Shown: piece by piece, positions 16,484 to 25,273 of the stretch | How positions within the stretch are numbered: the stretch's first letter is position 1 | How the letters are laid out: every line of letters starts with the position of its first letter | Source: an uncultured Paracoccaceae bacterium | GTDB taxonomy: Bacteria > Pseudomonadota > Alphaproteobacteria > Rhodobacterales > Rhodobacteraceae | NCBI GenBank assembly: GCA_937895435.1 | Contig: CALAXT010000068.1 | Location: 1-52,015, forward strand | DNA length: 52,015 nucleotides | Direction: 5' to 3' | Made by a program: the position numbers and the translations under genes | The notes under the pieces: generated by a model | Told to the model about the DNA's origin: nothing | Databases searched by the model: none | Seen by the model: only the letters and a program-made list of their open reading frames with translations

Positions 16484-17884
16484 ATGAACGCCGACTACAT
16501 CGTCAAAGACATAACCTTGGCCGATTACGGTCGTAAAGAGCTTGTGATTGCCGAAACCGAAATGCCGGGGCTGATGGCCTTGCGCGACGAATTCGGTGAC
16601 AGTCAACCACTCAAGGGCGCCAAAATCGCAGGCAGTCTGCACATGACGGTTCAAACAGCAGTGCTGATTGAAACGCTTGTGGCTTTGGGTGCCGAAGTGC
16701 GTTGGGCCAGCTGTAATATCTTTTCCACCCAAGATCACGCCGCAGCAGCCATAGCGGCCACCGGAACCCCAGTCTTTGCAATCAAGGGTGAAACCCTAGA
16801 AGACTACTGGGCATATACCGATCGAATATTTCAGTTCGGCGGCGCAGGCGGCACCTGCAATCTGATTTTGGATGATGGCGGCGATGCTACCATGTATATC
16901 CTGCTGGGCGCGCGGGTTGAGGCGGGCGAGACCGACATCATCGAAGTGCCCACCTCAGACGAAGAGGTGTGTCTGTTTGCACAAATCAAAAAGCGTCTGG
17001 CCGCCAGCCCCGGTTGGTTCACCAAGCAGCGGGACGCCATTCAGGGCGTGTCCGAGGAAACCACCACCGGCGTGCATCGTTTATATGATCTGCACAAAAA
17101 AGGCCTGTTGCCATTTCCTGCGATCAACGTGAACGACAGTGTGACCAAATCCAAATTTGATAACAAATACGGCTGCAAAGAATCACTGGTGGATGGCATA
17201 CGCCGCGCAACCGACACGATGATGGCCGGCAAGGTGGCCGTGGTATGCGGCTATGGCGATGTGGGCAAAGGCTCTGCCGCCAGCTTGCGCGGCGCGGGCG
17301 CACGCGTGAAGGTAACCGAGGTCGACCCGATCTGCGCGCTGCAAGCTGCGATGGACGGGTTTGAGGTCACGCTGCTCGAAGATGAGATGGCCAGCGCTGA
17401 TATTTTCATCACCACCACGGGCAACAAAGATGTGATCCGCATCGAACACATGCGTGCCATGAAAGACATGGCAATCGTGGGCAACATCGGCCATTTTGAC
17501 AATGAAATTCAGGTGGCTGCCCTGAAAAATCACAAATGGACCAACATCAAAGAACAGGTTGATATGATCGAGATGCCCTCGGGCAATCGTATCATCCTTT
17601 TGTCCGAAGGGCGTTTGTTGAACTTGGGCAATGCTACGGGCCACCCAAGCTTTGTGATGTCAGCCTCATTTACCAATCAGGTTTTGGCACAGATTGACCT
17701 TTGGACCAAAGCAGACAGCTATGCCCCCGGCGTTCATATCCTGCCCAAAGCGCTCGACGAAAAGGTTGCACGGCTTCATCTGAAAAAAATCGGCGTAAAA
17801 CTGACCGAACTTCGCCCGGATCAGGCCGCCTATATCGGCGTGACCGCCGAGGGGCCGTTTAAGGCCGAGCATTACCGTTATTGA
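16484..17884 (+). CDS. ahcY: Adenosylhomocysteinase
   Basis: The 466-residue enzyme hydrolyses S-adenosylhomocysteine to adenosine and homocysteine, relieving product inhibition of methyltransferases. Visible landmarks are the N-terminal [16 protein letters not shown], the catalytic-domain segment [16 protein letters not shown], the NAD-binding loop [20 protein letters not shown] and the invariant C-terminal KAEHYRY that reaches into the neighbouring subunit. AAGGAG lies upstream of ATG 16484; the longer in-frame extension overlaps the divergent HD gene and is not coding. The upstream gap contains a short GTCAG/CTGAC stem that I could not match to a riboswitch. It ends in a strong intrinsic terminator. 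Confidence 0.98.
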   Translation: MNADYIVKDITLADYGRKELVIAETEMPGLMALRDEFGDSQPLKGAKIAGSLHMTVQTAVLIETLVALGAEVRWASCNIFSTQDHAAAAIAATGTPVFAIKGETLEDYWAYTDRIFQFGGAGGTCNLILDDGGDATMYILLGARVEAGETDIIEVPTSDEEVCLFAQIKKRLAASPGWFTKQRDAIQGVSEETTTGVHRLYDLHKKGLLPFPAINVNDSVTKSKFDNKYGCKESLVDGIRRATDTMMAGKVAVVCGYGDVGKGSAASLRGAGARVKVTEVDPICALQAAMDGFEVTLLEDEMASADIFITTTGNKDVIRIEHMRAMKDMAIVGNIGHFDNEIQVAALKNHKWTNIKEQVDMIEMPSGNRIILLSEGRLLNLGNATGHPSFVMSASFTNQVLAQIDLWTKADSYAPGVHILPKALDEKVARLHLKKIGVKLTELRPDQAAYIGVTAEGPFKAEHYRY

Positions 17885-17916
17885 TTTTGTGCACTGACCA
17901 AACGGCCACAGACAGC

Positions 17917-17947
17917 AAACGCCCCGATTTACCAATCGGGGCGTTTT
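17917..17947 (+). terminator. Intrinsic terminator after ahcY
   Basis: A perfect 13-bp stem (17917-17929 and 17934-17946) with a TACC tetraloop and a GC-rich core (CGCCCCGATT) is followed by T residues 33 bases after the ahcY stop. This is the strongest terminator in the window. Confidence 0.9.
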
Positions 17948-18077
17948 GCGTTTGGGCAACAAATTGACCCAACGTGAAAAAAATTGGGCCACTTGGCCCT
18001 TTCATACGCCCCATGGGTTTGACACTGGCCGGCAATAGGCGTTTTGTCAGAGTAATCGCCGTCGCCCCGGATGTGCC

Positions 18078-18989
18078 ATGCAGATTTACCTCCCCATTGC
18101 CGAGGTTTCGGTCAACGCTTTCCTGCTTTTGGGATTGGGCGGGCTGGTGGGCCTGTTGTCGGGACTTTTTGGTGTGGGTGGTGGCTTTCTGATTACGCCA
18201 CTTTTGCTGTTCATTGGCATTCCAGCACCGGTTGCGGTGGCTACGGGCGCCAATCAGGTTGTGGCCTCATCGGTGTCGGGGGTGCTGACGCATCTGCAAC
18301 GAAAATCAGTTGATCTAACGATGGGGGCAACCCTGCTGGCCGGTGGGCTGGTTGGATCAACCGTGGGCATCTGGGTCTTTAACCGCGTGTCCGAAGCAGG
18401 GCTGATCGATCTGTTTGTCCAACTGTCTTATGTAATTTTTCTGGGGTTGATCGGCGCGCTCATGCTGCAAGAAAGCCTGCGCGCTCTGCGCCGGGCCCGG
18501 CTGTCCAAACTCCAGCCACGGCGCAGCCACACGTGGGTGCAGCATATGCCGTTTAAGGTAAAGTTTCGCACGTCAGGGCTTTATATCAGCGTGCTACCAC
18601 CATTGGTGGTTGGCTTTGCTGTGGGTATTTTATCGGCCATCATGGGGGTTGGTGGCGGTTTTATCATGGTGCCCGCGATGATTTATCTGCTGGGTATGCC
18701 CACCAAGGTGGTGATTGGCACATCGCTTTTTCAGATTTTGTTTGTGTCGGCCTATGCCACGCTTATGCACGCGGTCATCAACAATTCAGTTGATATCTTG
18801 TTGGCAGCTGTTTTGATCGTGGGTGGTGTGATTGGCAGTCAACTGGGCACCAGACTGGGTGTCAGGCTTAAGGCCGAGCAGTTGCGGATTTTGCTGGCGC
18901 TTTTGGTGTTAATTGTTTGTTTCAAAATTGCGCTGGATCTGCTGATTGAACCCACCGAGCTGTTCAGCATTGAAGTGACACGGCCATGA
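18078..18989 (+). CDS. TSUP (TauE/SafE) family anion permease
   Basis: The 303-residue integral membrane protein has about eight hydrophobic segments in two halves. Each half carries the family's glycine motif: GLFGVGGGFLITPLLLFIG near the N-terminus and AIMGVGGGFIMVPAMIYLLG in the second half. TSUP proteins move sulfite, sulfoacetate, sulfolactate, thiosulfate and related organic anions across the inner membrane. The stop codon overlaps the start of the next gene (ATGA), so permease and partner are co-translated. The substrate cannot be read from sequence; sulfur oxyanions are the usual guess for this permease/TIGR02186 pair. Confidence 0.9.
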   Translation: MQIYLPIAEVSVNAFLLLGLGGLVGLLSGLFGVGGGFLITPLLLFIGIPAPVAVATGANQVVASSVSGVLTHLQRKSVDLTMGATLLAGGLVGSTVGIWVFNRVSEAGLIDLFVQLSYVIFLGLIGALMLQESLRALRRARLSKLQPRRSHTWVQHMPFKVKFRTSGLYISVLPPLVVGFAVGILSAIMGVGGGFIMVPAMIYLLGMPTKVVIGTSLFQILFVSAYATLMHAVINNSVDILLAAVLIVGGVIGSQLGTRLGVRLKAEQLRILLALLVLIVCFKIALDLLIEPTELFSIEVTRP

Positions 18990-19762
18990 GGGGCGTGGGG
19001 GCGGCACGCTTTGGCCTGTGTCTGCTGTTCCATCTGCTGCTGGCCACCTTGCCGCTGCGCGCCGAACAGATTGTTGCAGGCCTCAGCCAAAGCAATATCG
19101 CCATCACAGCAAATTATGTTGGATCAGAAATTCTGATTTTTGGAGCCATTCAGCGCGACGCCCCCGCCCCAGACGGACCGCTGGAGGTTGTCATCACGCT
19201 AGAAGGGCCGTCGGGGCCACTGACAGTTCGGCGCAAGACACATGTGAACGGCATTTGGGTCAATACAGACAAGCTGATCATAAGCCGCGCGCCACATTTC
19301 TACGCAGTTGCCACCACCACACCGCTTTCCAGCGCGCTGAGTGCCACCGAAGATCTGCGCCACCACGTTTCAATTCCCCGCGCTATCCGCGCAGTTGGTG
19401 CGGCATCAGTTGATGAATCGCCGCGCTATTTCGATGCGCTGATCCGCCTGCGCAAGGCCGAGGGGCTTTACCAACTGCAAGAGGGCACGGTTGATCTGGC
19501 ACAAAACACACTGTTTCGCACCTCGATCATTTTGCCGGCCAATTTAGCCGAGGGCAGCTATAAAACACGGATTTTCCTGACCCGCGGCGGACAAGTGGTG
19601 GACACTCTTGAAACCTCAATCATGGTTCAAAAAGAGGGATTAGAGCGCTGGTTGTTCGCGCTGGCGCATGAGCAGCCCGTGGCCTACGGCTCATTGTCTT
19701 TGGCAATCGCCATTTTAGCCGGCTGGGCCGCGGCGGCGGTCTTTCGGATGTTTTGGGCATAG
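18986..19762 (+). CDS. TIGR02186-family membrane-anchored periplasmic protein
   Basis: The 258-residue protein has an N-terminal signal (LCLLFHLLLATLPLRA), a periplasmic domain beginning AEQIVAGLSQSNIAITANYVG and a C-terminal membrane segment (LSLAIAILAGWAAAAVFRMF). This matches the TIGR02186 alphaproteobacterial family, which from memory is regularly found beside a TSUP permease. The domain is beta-rich with no catalytic motif that I recognise. Its 4-bp overlap with the permease gene suggests that the two act together, perhaps as a periplasmic assembly or gating partner. The function is otherwise unknown. Confidence 0.85.
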   Translation: MRGVGAARFGLCLLFHLLLATLPLRAEQIVAGLSQSNIAITANYVGSEILIFGAIQRDAPAPDGPLEVVITLEGPSGPLTVRRKTHVNGIWVNTDKLIISRAPHFYAVATTTPLSSALSATEDLRHHVSIPRAIRAVGAASVDESPRYFDALIRLRKAEGLYQLQEGTVDLAQNTLFRTSIILPANLAEGSYKTRIFLTRGGQVVDTLETSIMVQKEGLERWLFALAHEQPVAYGSLSLAIAILAGWAAAAVFRMFWA

Positions 19763-19801
19763 GGTCGTTTTGGGGGCCGAAAGCCGTGGCCCGTTGGGGC
19801 G

Positions 19802-20038
19802 CTAAAACGCCTTGAACGTCATGGTTGTCAGCGTGCGCACAATCCCAGAAATATCAAAAAGCCGGTCTGACAGGTAATGCCCCACATCCGCATCATCGGG
19901 CACATACACCTTTGCAATCAAATCATATTCACCCGATGTCGAATAGAGCTCAGAGACCACTTCGCGGTCATAGATCGCGTCGGCCACCTGATAGGTTTGG
20001 CCGGGAACGCAGCGGAATTGCACAAAGACACAGCGCAT
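19802..20038 (-). CDS. Stand-alone Lrp/AsnC ligand-binding (RAM) domain
   Basis: The 78-residue protein consists only of the RAM effector-binding domain of Lrp/AsnC regulators: a beta-alpha-beta-beta-alpha-beta pattern with VFVQFRCVPGQTYQVADAI and the glycine turn SGEYDLIAKVYVPD. The helix-turn-helix part is absent. ATG 20036-20038 is preceded by AGGAGGG, which settles the start over longer readings. Such small RAM proteins can bind amino acids or nudge full-length Lrp proteins. It lies 38 bp downstream of the RecD-like helicase and is probably co-transcribed with it. Confidence 0.88.
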   Translation of the reverse strand: MRCVFVQFRCVPGQTYQVADAIYDREVVSELYSTSGEYDLIAKVYVPDDADVGHYLSDRLFDISGIVRTLTTMTFKAF

Positions 20039-20076
20039 AACACCCTCCTGTTGGTGCCACATCATAGGCGGCGGCG

Positions 20077-21597
20077 CTACTCAGGCGCAAGGCTCAGCGG
20101 CACCGCCGCCGGACGCAGATCATCGATTGACAGTGGCTGGGTGGGCCGCGCCAAACGGTTGCGCACCACCCAGATCAGCCGATTTTCCGCCCGCGTAATC
20201 GCGACATAAGCCAACCGCTTCCACAGCGCCACGCCCGCCTCAACCCGCCCGGCTTGGGCTGCGGCATATAGATCAGGGGCGAAGACCTGCACATCGGGCC
20301 ATTGGCTGCCTTGGGCCTTGTGAATGGTGACGGCGGCACCATGCAAAAACGCAGCCCCCATCCGCGCAGCAAAAGGGATAAAGGGTTCGGCCTCATCGGG
20401 CTTTTCGATTTTTACGATACTGGCCGCGGAAACCTGCGGATCTTCGGCCCCCATCACATGCAACCGCGAAAACCCAGGCTTACGACCGGGCCCCATGTAA
20501 ATCACTTGTGCCCCCTTGATCAGGCCGCGCGCCTCAAGATCAATTCGTTTTTTACGGTGTTTCAGCGGCAGTTCAATCCCATCACAAATCAACGGCTCAC
20601 CGGGCAGCAATTCATCCTCGGGTGCGCCAAAAGCCGCACGAAACGCGGTGATCAACCGAATGCGGGTGGCGTTGCGCCACACCAACACCGGCGAGCGCGC
20701 CATCAGATCAGATTCGACCCGCTGCCCCATTACCACACGTGCATCTTTTTGGGCGGCAAGCTCAACCATGCGTTCAAAATCGCCAAAACCCAACTGCGGG
20801 TCAGCCAACGCATGGGCCAAATCCAGGATCGGGTTATCTTGTGCCTGACGGTGAATCCGGCTGAGCTGCAGAATTGACGGCGCCGGCAAGCTTTCAAACA
20901 CCATCGCACCAGATTGGTTGACGGGCGCCAATTGCGCCGGATCACCAAACAGCACCAAGGTTGGAAAGATTTCGCGCAGGTCTTCAAACTGGCGGGCGTC
21001 CAACATGGACGCCTCATCGACAAAACCCACATCCAGCGGCTCTTCGCGGCGCTTCCAGCCCAAAATAAAATCAGACCCGCGCAGCCCAGCGCTGGCCAAC
21101 GCACCTGGTACAGATTTAACCGCCTCATAGAAATCGCGGGCACGGTCAAGTGCCTGATCGCTCAGGCCTTCCACTTCGGGGCGGGTCCCATTTCCAGCCA
21201 GCCATTCTGCGATCAGCTCATACTGCGGATCATAGACCGGGGTATAAAGAATGCGGTGAATGGTGGTTGCCGGCACCCCGCGATTGCGCAGCACAGAGGC
21301 CGCTTTATTCGTGGGGGCCAAAATGGCCAGCGTGCGGCGGTCTTTGCGGCGCTTGCCTTCATAATCGCCCGAAACCGTATCAACGCCAGCTTTGGCCAGT
21401 GCCTCGGCCAAAGCGGCCAACAAAATGGTTTTGCCCGATCCGGCCTTGCCCAAAACCGCCAAGGCGGTTGCACCCTCGGCCATGTTGGGGTGCAGGCTGG
21501 CATCTTCGATATCGATACCAACCCCGCGCAGGGTTTCAGCCACCCTGTCAAAGGCTTCGGCCTGATCTTCAGAAAGGGTCAGCGCAGGCAGGGTCAT
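20077..21597 (-). CDS. RecD-like SF1B DNA helicase / AAA ATPase
   Basis: The 506-residue protein has Walker A LGKAGSGKTILL (about 49-60), motif Ia LAPTNKAASVLRNRG with TIHR, Walker B FVDEASMLDARQ, motif III LFGDPAQLAPVNQSGAM and a C-terminal UvrD_C_2 unit with VTIHKAQGSQWPDV and AYVAITRAENRLIWVV. These place it with RecD/Dda-type 5'-3' helicases. It is shorter than RecD2 (about 700 or more residues) and lacks its N-terminal HhH region. No recB or recC is present; double-strand break repair here is AddAB. It probably works in replication restart or recombination. It is followed by the RAM-domain gene. Confidence 0.88.
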   Translation of the reverse strand: MTLPALTLSEDQAEAFDRVAETLRGVGIDIEDASLHPNMAEGATALAVLGKAGSGKTILLAALAEALAKAGVDTVSGDYEGKRRKDRRTLAILAPTNKAASVLRNRGVPATTIHRILYTPVYDPQYELIAEWLAGNGTRPEVEGLSDQALDRARDFYEAVKSVPGALASAGLRGSDFILGWKRREEPLDVGFVDEASMLDARQFEDLREIFPTLVLFGDPAQLAPVNQSGAMVFESLPAPSILQLSRIHRQAQDNPILDLAHALADPQLGFGDFERMVELAAQKDARVVMGQRVESDLMARSPVLVWRNATRIRLITAFRAAFGAPEDELLPGEPLICDGIELPLKHRKKRIDLEARGLIKGAQVIYMGPGRKPGFSRLHVMGAEDPQVSAASIVKIEKPDEAEPFIPFAARMGAAFLHGAAVTIHKAQGSQWPDVQVFAPDLYAAAQAGRVEAGVALWKRLAYVAITRAENRLIWVVRNRLARPTQPLSIDDLRPAAVPLSLAPE

Positions 21598-21645
21598 GCC
21601 CCGCTATAGACTGGGAAAACAGCAGGTGAAAGCCAAGAAGAGCCG

Positions 21646-22941
21646 CTAGGCCCGGCCTTGGGCTGCTTCCAACGTGTCTTCAAAGGTCCGCAGACCAGCA
21701 CGCGGAGCTTGAACCAGCACCGCCATATTGCCGGGTTTGTGCTGATTGTGCAGCATTTTCATATGCGCCGCAGGAATATCAGCCCAAGGGAACACCTCAG
21801 ACAAACACGGATCTAACCGACGCTCGACCATCAGCTTATTGGCCGCGGCGGCCTGCTTAAGGTTGGCAAAATGGCTGCCCTGCACCCGCTTTTGATGCAT
21901 CCACAAATAGCGCGCATCAAGCGTCAAATTATACCCTGTGGTGCCTGCACAAATCACCACCATACCGCCACGTTTGACCACAAAGACGGATACCGGAAAG
22001 GTCGCCTCGCCCGGGTGTTCGAACACCATATCGACATTCACGCCTTTGCCTGTGGTTTCCCAAATGGCTTTACCGAATTTGCGCACCTCATTAAACCAGG
22101 TTTTGTATTCTGGGGTGTTCACGGTGGGCATTTGGCCCCAACAGGCAAAATCCTTGCGGTTGATCACACCTTTGGCGCCCAAACCCATCACAAACTCACG
22201 TTTGTCTTCCTCTGAGATCACCCCGATGGCATTCGCACCTGCGGTATTAATCAGCTGGATGGCATAAGACCCCAGCCCCCCAGAGGCGCCCCAAACCAAA
22301 ACGTTTTCTCCGGGTTTAAGCACATGTGGGCGATGGCCAAAAAGCATACGATAGGCTGTGGCAAGCGTCAGCGTATAACAGGCCGATTCTTCCCATGTCA
22401 GATGGCGTGGCCGCTGCATCAGCTGTTGGGCCTGCACACGGGTAAATTGCGCAAATGAGCCATCGGGGGTTTCATAGCCCCAAATCCGCTGACTAGGCGA
22501 AAACATGGGATCGCCGCCATTGCACTCTTCATCGTCACCATCGTCTTGGTTGCAGTGAATTACCACCTCATCGCCGACTTTCCAGCGTGTGACTTTATCG
22601 CCCACTTTCCACACAATACCCGCCGCGTCAGAGCCCGCGATGTGATAGGGTTGGCCATGCCCATCAAACGGGCTGATCGGCGTGCCAAGCGCGGCCCAAA
22701 CACCGTTATAGTTGACACCGGCAGCCATCACCAAAACCAGCACCTCTTGGCTGTCAATATCGGGTGTATCGACCACCTCCACCTGCATCGCCTGGTCCGG
22801 CGCACCATGCCGCTCGCGCCGGATCGCCCAAGCATACATCTGCTTTGGCACATGGCCCAGCGGCGGCATTTCGCCCAGTTCGTACAAATCTTTCTGCGGC
22901 GCGTCATAGGCCGCAATGGTCGGTGTCAGATCAAGCGCCAT
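21646..22941 (-). CDS. ccr: Crotonyl-CoA carboxylase/reductase
   Basis: The 431-residue medium-chain dehydrogenase family enzyme converts crotonyl-CoA, CO2 and NADPH to ethylmalonyl-CoA, the key step of the ethylmalonyl-CoA pathway for acetate and C1 assimilation. Distinguishing features are the long N-terminus (LYELGEMPPLGHVPKQMYAW), the insertion with HCNQDDGDDEECNGGDPMFS, the NADPH-binding stretch VLVWGASGGLGSYAIQL, and VFEHPGEATFPVSVFVVKRG. GGAGG lies 7 bases before the ATG. It is divergent from ecm, which acts two steps later in the same pathway, across a shared 280-bp control region. Length is normal. Confidence 0.97.
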   Translation of the reverse strand: MALDLTPTIAAYDAPQKDLYELGEMPPLGHVPKQMYAWAIRRERHGAPDQAMQVEVVDTPDIDSQEVLVLVMAAGVNYNGVWAALGTPISPFDGHGQPYHIAGSDAAGIVWKVGDKVTRWKVGDEVVIHCNQDDGDDEECNGGDPMFSPSQRIWGYETPDGSFAQFTRVQAQQLMQRPRHLTWEESACYTLTLATAYRMLFGHRPHVLKPGENVLVWGASGGLGSYAIQLINTAGANAIGVISEEDKREFVMGLGAKGVINRKDFACWGQMPTVNTPEYKTWFNEVRKFGKAIWETTGKGVNVDMVFEHPGEATFPVSVFVVKRGGMVVICAGTTGYNLTLDARYLWMHQKRVQGSHFANLKQAAAANKLMVERRLDPCLSEVFPWADIPAAHMKMLHNQHKPGNMAVLVQAPRAGLRTFEDTLEAAQGRA

Positions 22942-23018
22942 GATGGCCTCCGCGTACGAAAAATGTGCCGCAACGCAGAATCGCGGCCTTATTTGTAATC
23001 AATAGCAATTTAAGCGCA

Positions 23019-23029
23019 ACTTTGCAATC
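23019..23029. promoter_or_regulatory. TTTGCAAT site upstream of ccr
   Basis: ACTTTGCAATC near 23019-23029 in the ccr/ecm intergenic region carries a TTTGCAA core. From established work on R. sphaeroides, regulators of the RamB/ScfR/PccR family bind TTTGCAAA-type half-sites upstream of ethylmalonyl/methylmalonyl-CoA pathway genes. A second TTGCAA site lies at the ecm side. This is a pattern match only. Confidence 0.35.
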
Positions 23030-23148
23030 AAGATGTGAGCTTTTTTGTAATTTTATGTCGCATAGGCTTTCTGCATACGCACAATCCCGCACTGTCACCA
23101 AGCCAAGACCCACACATGTCTTGCACAGGATATGCCGCAATGCAGCGT

Positions 23149-23177
23149 TTGACAAAGACATAAAATTGCAATTTACT
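23149..23177 (+). promoter_or_regulatory. Candidate ecm promoter with embedded TTGCAA site
   Basis: A perfect -35 hexamer TTGACA (23149-23154), a 17-base spacer and TTTACT (23172-23177, four of six matches to TATAAT) lie 45 bp before the ecm start. The spacer contains ATTGCAAT (23165-23172), an 8-bp palindromic site resembling the TTTGCAAA half-site of RamB/PccR-type regulators. A regulator bound there would touch the polymerase directly. Confidence 0.45.
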
Positions 23178-23221
23178 GCACTAAAGACGCAAGATTGTTG
23201 CGATCAACCAATGAGACCCAG

Positions 23222-25213
23222 ATGACCCAGCCCCAGCCTGCCCGCGCCGCCGCCCACGCCAAGGACAAACCATGGCTGTTTCGTACCTATGCCGGACATT
23301 CTACGGCAAAAGCGTCAAACGCACTTTATCGCGGCAACCTAGCCAAAGGTCAGACAGGGCTTTCCATTGCCTTTGATTTGCCAACCCAAACTGGCTATGA
23401 CAGTGACCACGAATTGGCCCGCGGCGAGGTCGGCAAAGTGGGCGTGCCGGTGGCACATTTGGGGGATATGCGGGCGCTTTTTGCCAACATTCCACTGGAT
23501 CAAATGAATACCTCCATGACAATCAACGCCACAGCCCCGTGGCTGCTAGCGCTTTACATTGCAGTGGCCGAGGAACAGGGCGCCGATATCAGCGCGCTGC
23601 AAGGCACGGTGCAAAACGACATTATCAAAGAATATCTTAGCCGCGGCACCTATATTTGTCCGCCCGCGCCCAGCCTGCGGATGATTACAGATGTCGCCGC
23701 CCACACCGCGCAGCATTTGCCAAAATGGAACCCAATGAATGTGTGTTCCTATCACCTGCAAGAGGCTGGCGCGACGCCCGAACAAGAGCTGGCTTTTGCT
23801 TTGGCCACCGCCTGCGCTGTTCTTGATGATTTGCGCGCCAAAGTGCCTGCCACTGATTTCCCGGCCATGGTTGGGCGCATTTCGTTTTTTGTGAATGCGG
23901 GCATCCGCTTTGTCACAGAACTTTGCAAAATGCGTGCTTTCACTGAATTGTGGGATCAGCTGACAGCAGAGCGCTATGGCATTGAAAACCCACAATACCG
24001 CCGATTTCGCTATGGGGTCCAAGTCAACAGTTTGGGCCTGACCGAACAGCAGCCCGAAAATAACGTCTATCGTATTTTGCTGGAAATGCTGGCGGTGACA
24101 CTTTCAAAAGATGCGCGCGCACGCGCCGTTCAGCTGCCCGCGTGGAATGAGGCTTTGGGCCTGCCACGCCCGTTCGATCAGCAATGGTCGCTGCGCATGC
24201 AACAGATTTTGGCCTATGAAACTGATTTGTTGGAATTTGACGATCTGTTCATCGGCAACCCCGCCATCGAACGCAAAGTCGCCGAACTGAAAGACGGCGC
24301 ACGCGCCGAGCTGCGCCAAATTGATGCCATGGGCGGCGCAGTGGCGGCGATTGAGTACATGAAATCACGATTGGTTGAGGCCAATGCCGACCGGATCGCC
24401 GGGATTGAAAGCGGCCAGACAGTGGTGGTTGGCGTCAACCGTTGGGCCGAGGGCGAACCCAGCCCCCTTACGACAGGCGATGGTGCCATCATGCAATCCG
24501 ACCCAGAGGCCGAGTCAGATCAGATCGCCCGCCTGAACGATTGGCGGATCACCCGCAACCCGACTGCGGTCGCTCATGCGTTAGAGGCGTTGCACCAAGC
24601 CGCGATCAGCGGGGAAAATATTATGCCTCCCAGCATTGCCGCAGCCAAGGCCGGGGTTACGACTGGCGAATGGGGCGCGGTGGTGCGGACAGCTTTTGGC
24701 CAATACCGCGCGCCAACTGGTGTCTCTCAGGCGCCCTCAAACCGGACCGAAGGGCTTGAGCCGATCCGCGAGGCCGTGGATGCTGTGTCACGAAAACTGG
24801 GGCGCAGGCTAAGCTTTTTGATGGGAAAACCGGGGTTAGACGGTCATTCAAACGGCGCCGAACAAATCGTGGCCCGCGCGCGCGACTGTGGCATGGATAT
24901 TCACTATGAAGGCATTCGCCTGACACCTGCCGAAATTGTGCAGGCCGCACGCGACCGCCGCGCGCATGTTATTGGCCTGTCGATTTTATCTGGCAGCCAC
25001 ATGCCGCTGATTTCACAAACCTTAGCCCTGATGCAGGCCCAAGGCATGGCAGATGTGCCGCTGATTGTGGGCGGAATTATTCCCGATGAAGACGCCGCAT
25101 TGATGCGCGCAGAAGGGGTTGCCGCCGTCTACACGCCCAAAGATTTTGTCTTGAACAAGATAATAATGGACATCGTGGCTTTGGCCGAAGCCCCCGCCCA
25201 CACGGCCCAATAA
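23222..25213 (+). CDS. ecm: Ethylmalonyl-CoA mutase
   Basis: The 663-residue B12-dependent mutase converts (2R)-ethylmalonyl-CoA to (2S)-methylsuccinyl-CoA. The N-terminal (beta/alpha)8 domain contains GLSIAFDLPTQTGYDSDH, NTSMTINATA and QGTVQNDIIKEYLSRGTYI, the substrate-binding signature of acyl-CoA mutases. The C-terminal cobalamin-binding domain has the DxHxxG motif GLDGHSNGAEQ with His542 as cobalt ligand, and GLSILSGSH. The length of about 660 and LTEQQPENNVYRI separate Ecm from the longer methylmalonyl-CoA mutases. The start is ATG 23222 with only a weak ribosome-binding site. It is divergent from ccr. Confidence 0.95.
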   Translation: MTQPQPARAAAHAKDKPWLFRTYAGHSTAKASNALYRGNLAKGQTGLSIAFDLPTQTGYDSDHELARGEVGKVGVPVAHLGDMRALFANIPLDQMNTSMTINATAPWLLALYIAVAEEQGADISALQGTVQNDIIKEYLSRGTYICPPAPSLRMITDVAAHTAQHLPKWNPMNVCSYHLQEAGATPEQELAFALATACAVLDDLRAKVPATDFPAMVGRISFFVNAGIRFVTELCKMRAFTELWDQLTAERYGIENPQYRRFRYGVQVNSLGLTEQQPENNVYRILLEMLAVTLSKDARARAVQLPAWNEALGLPRPFDQQWSLRMQQILAYETDLLEFDDLFIGNPAIERKVAELKDGARAELRQIDAMGGAVAAIEYMKSRLVEANADRIAGIESGQTVVVGVNRWAEGEPSPLTTGDGAIMQSDPEAESDQIARLNDWRITRNPTAVAHALEALHQAAISGENIMPPSIAAAKAGVTTGEWGAVVRTAFGQYRAPTGVSQAPSNRTEGLEPIREAVDAVSRKLGRRLSFLMGKPGLDGHSNGAEQIVARARDCGMDIHYEGIRLTPAEIVQAARDRRAHVIGLSILSGSHMPLISQTLALMQAQGMADVPLIVGGIIPDEDAALMRAEGVAAVYTPKDFVLNKIIMDIVALAEAPAHTAQ

Positions 25214-25226
25214 CAGAAATTGGATG

Positions 25227-25252
25227 GGGGCCGCGCCTGACGGCGCAGCCCC
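25227..25252 (-). terminator. Hairpin between convergent ecm and DUF1989-GcvT genes
   Basis: An 11-bp stem GGGGCCGCGCC/GGCGCAGCCCC (25227-25237 and 25242-25252) has a TGAC loop. One position pairs as G-U when transcribed from the minus strand. It lies in the 60-bp gap between the converging genes. No long T-run follows, so it may act weakly or with Rho. Confidence 0.5.
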
Positions 25253-25273
25253 GCAATCGAGAACTGGCGCGGC

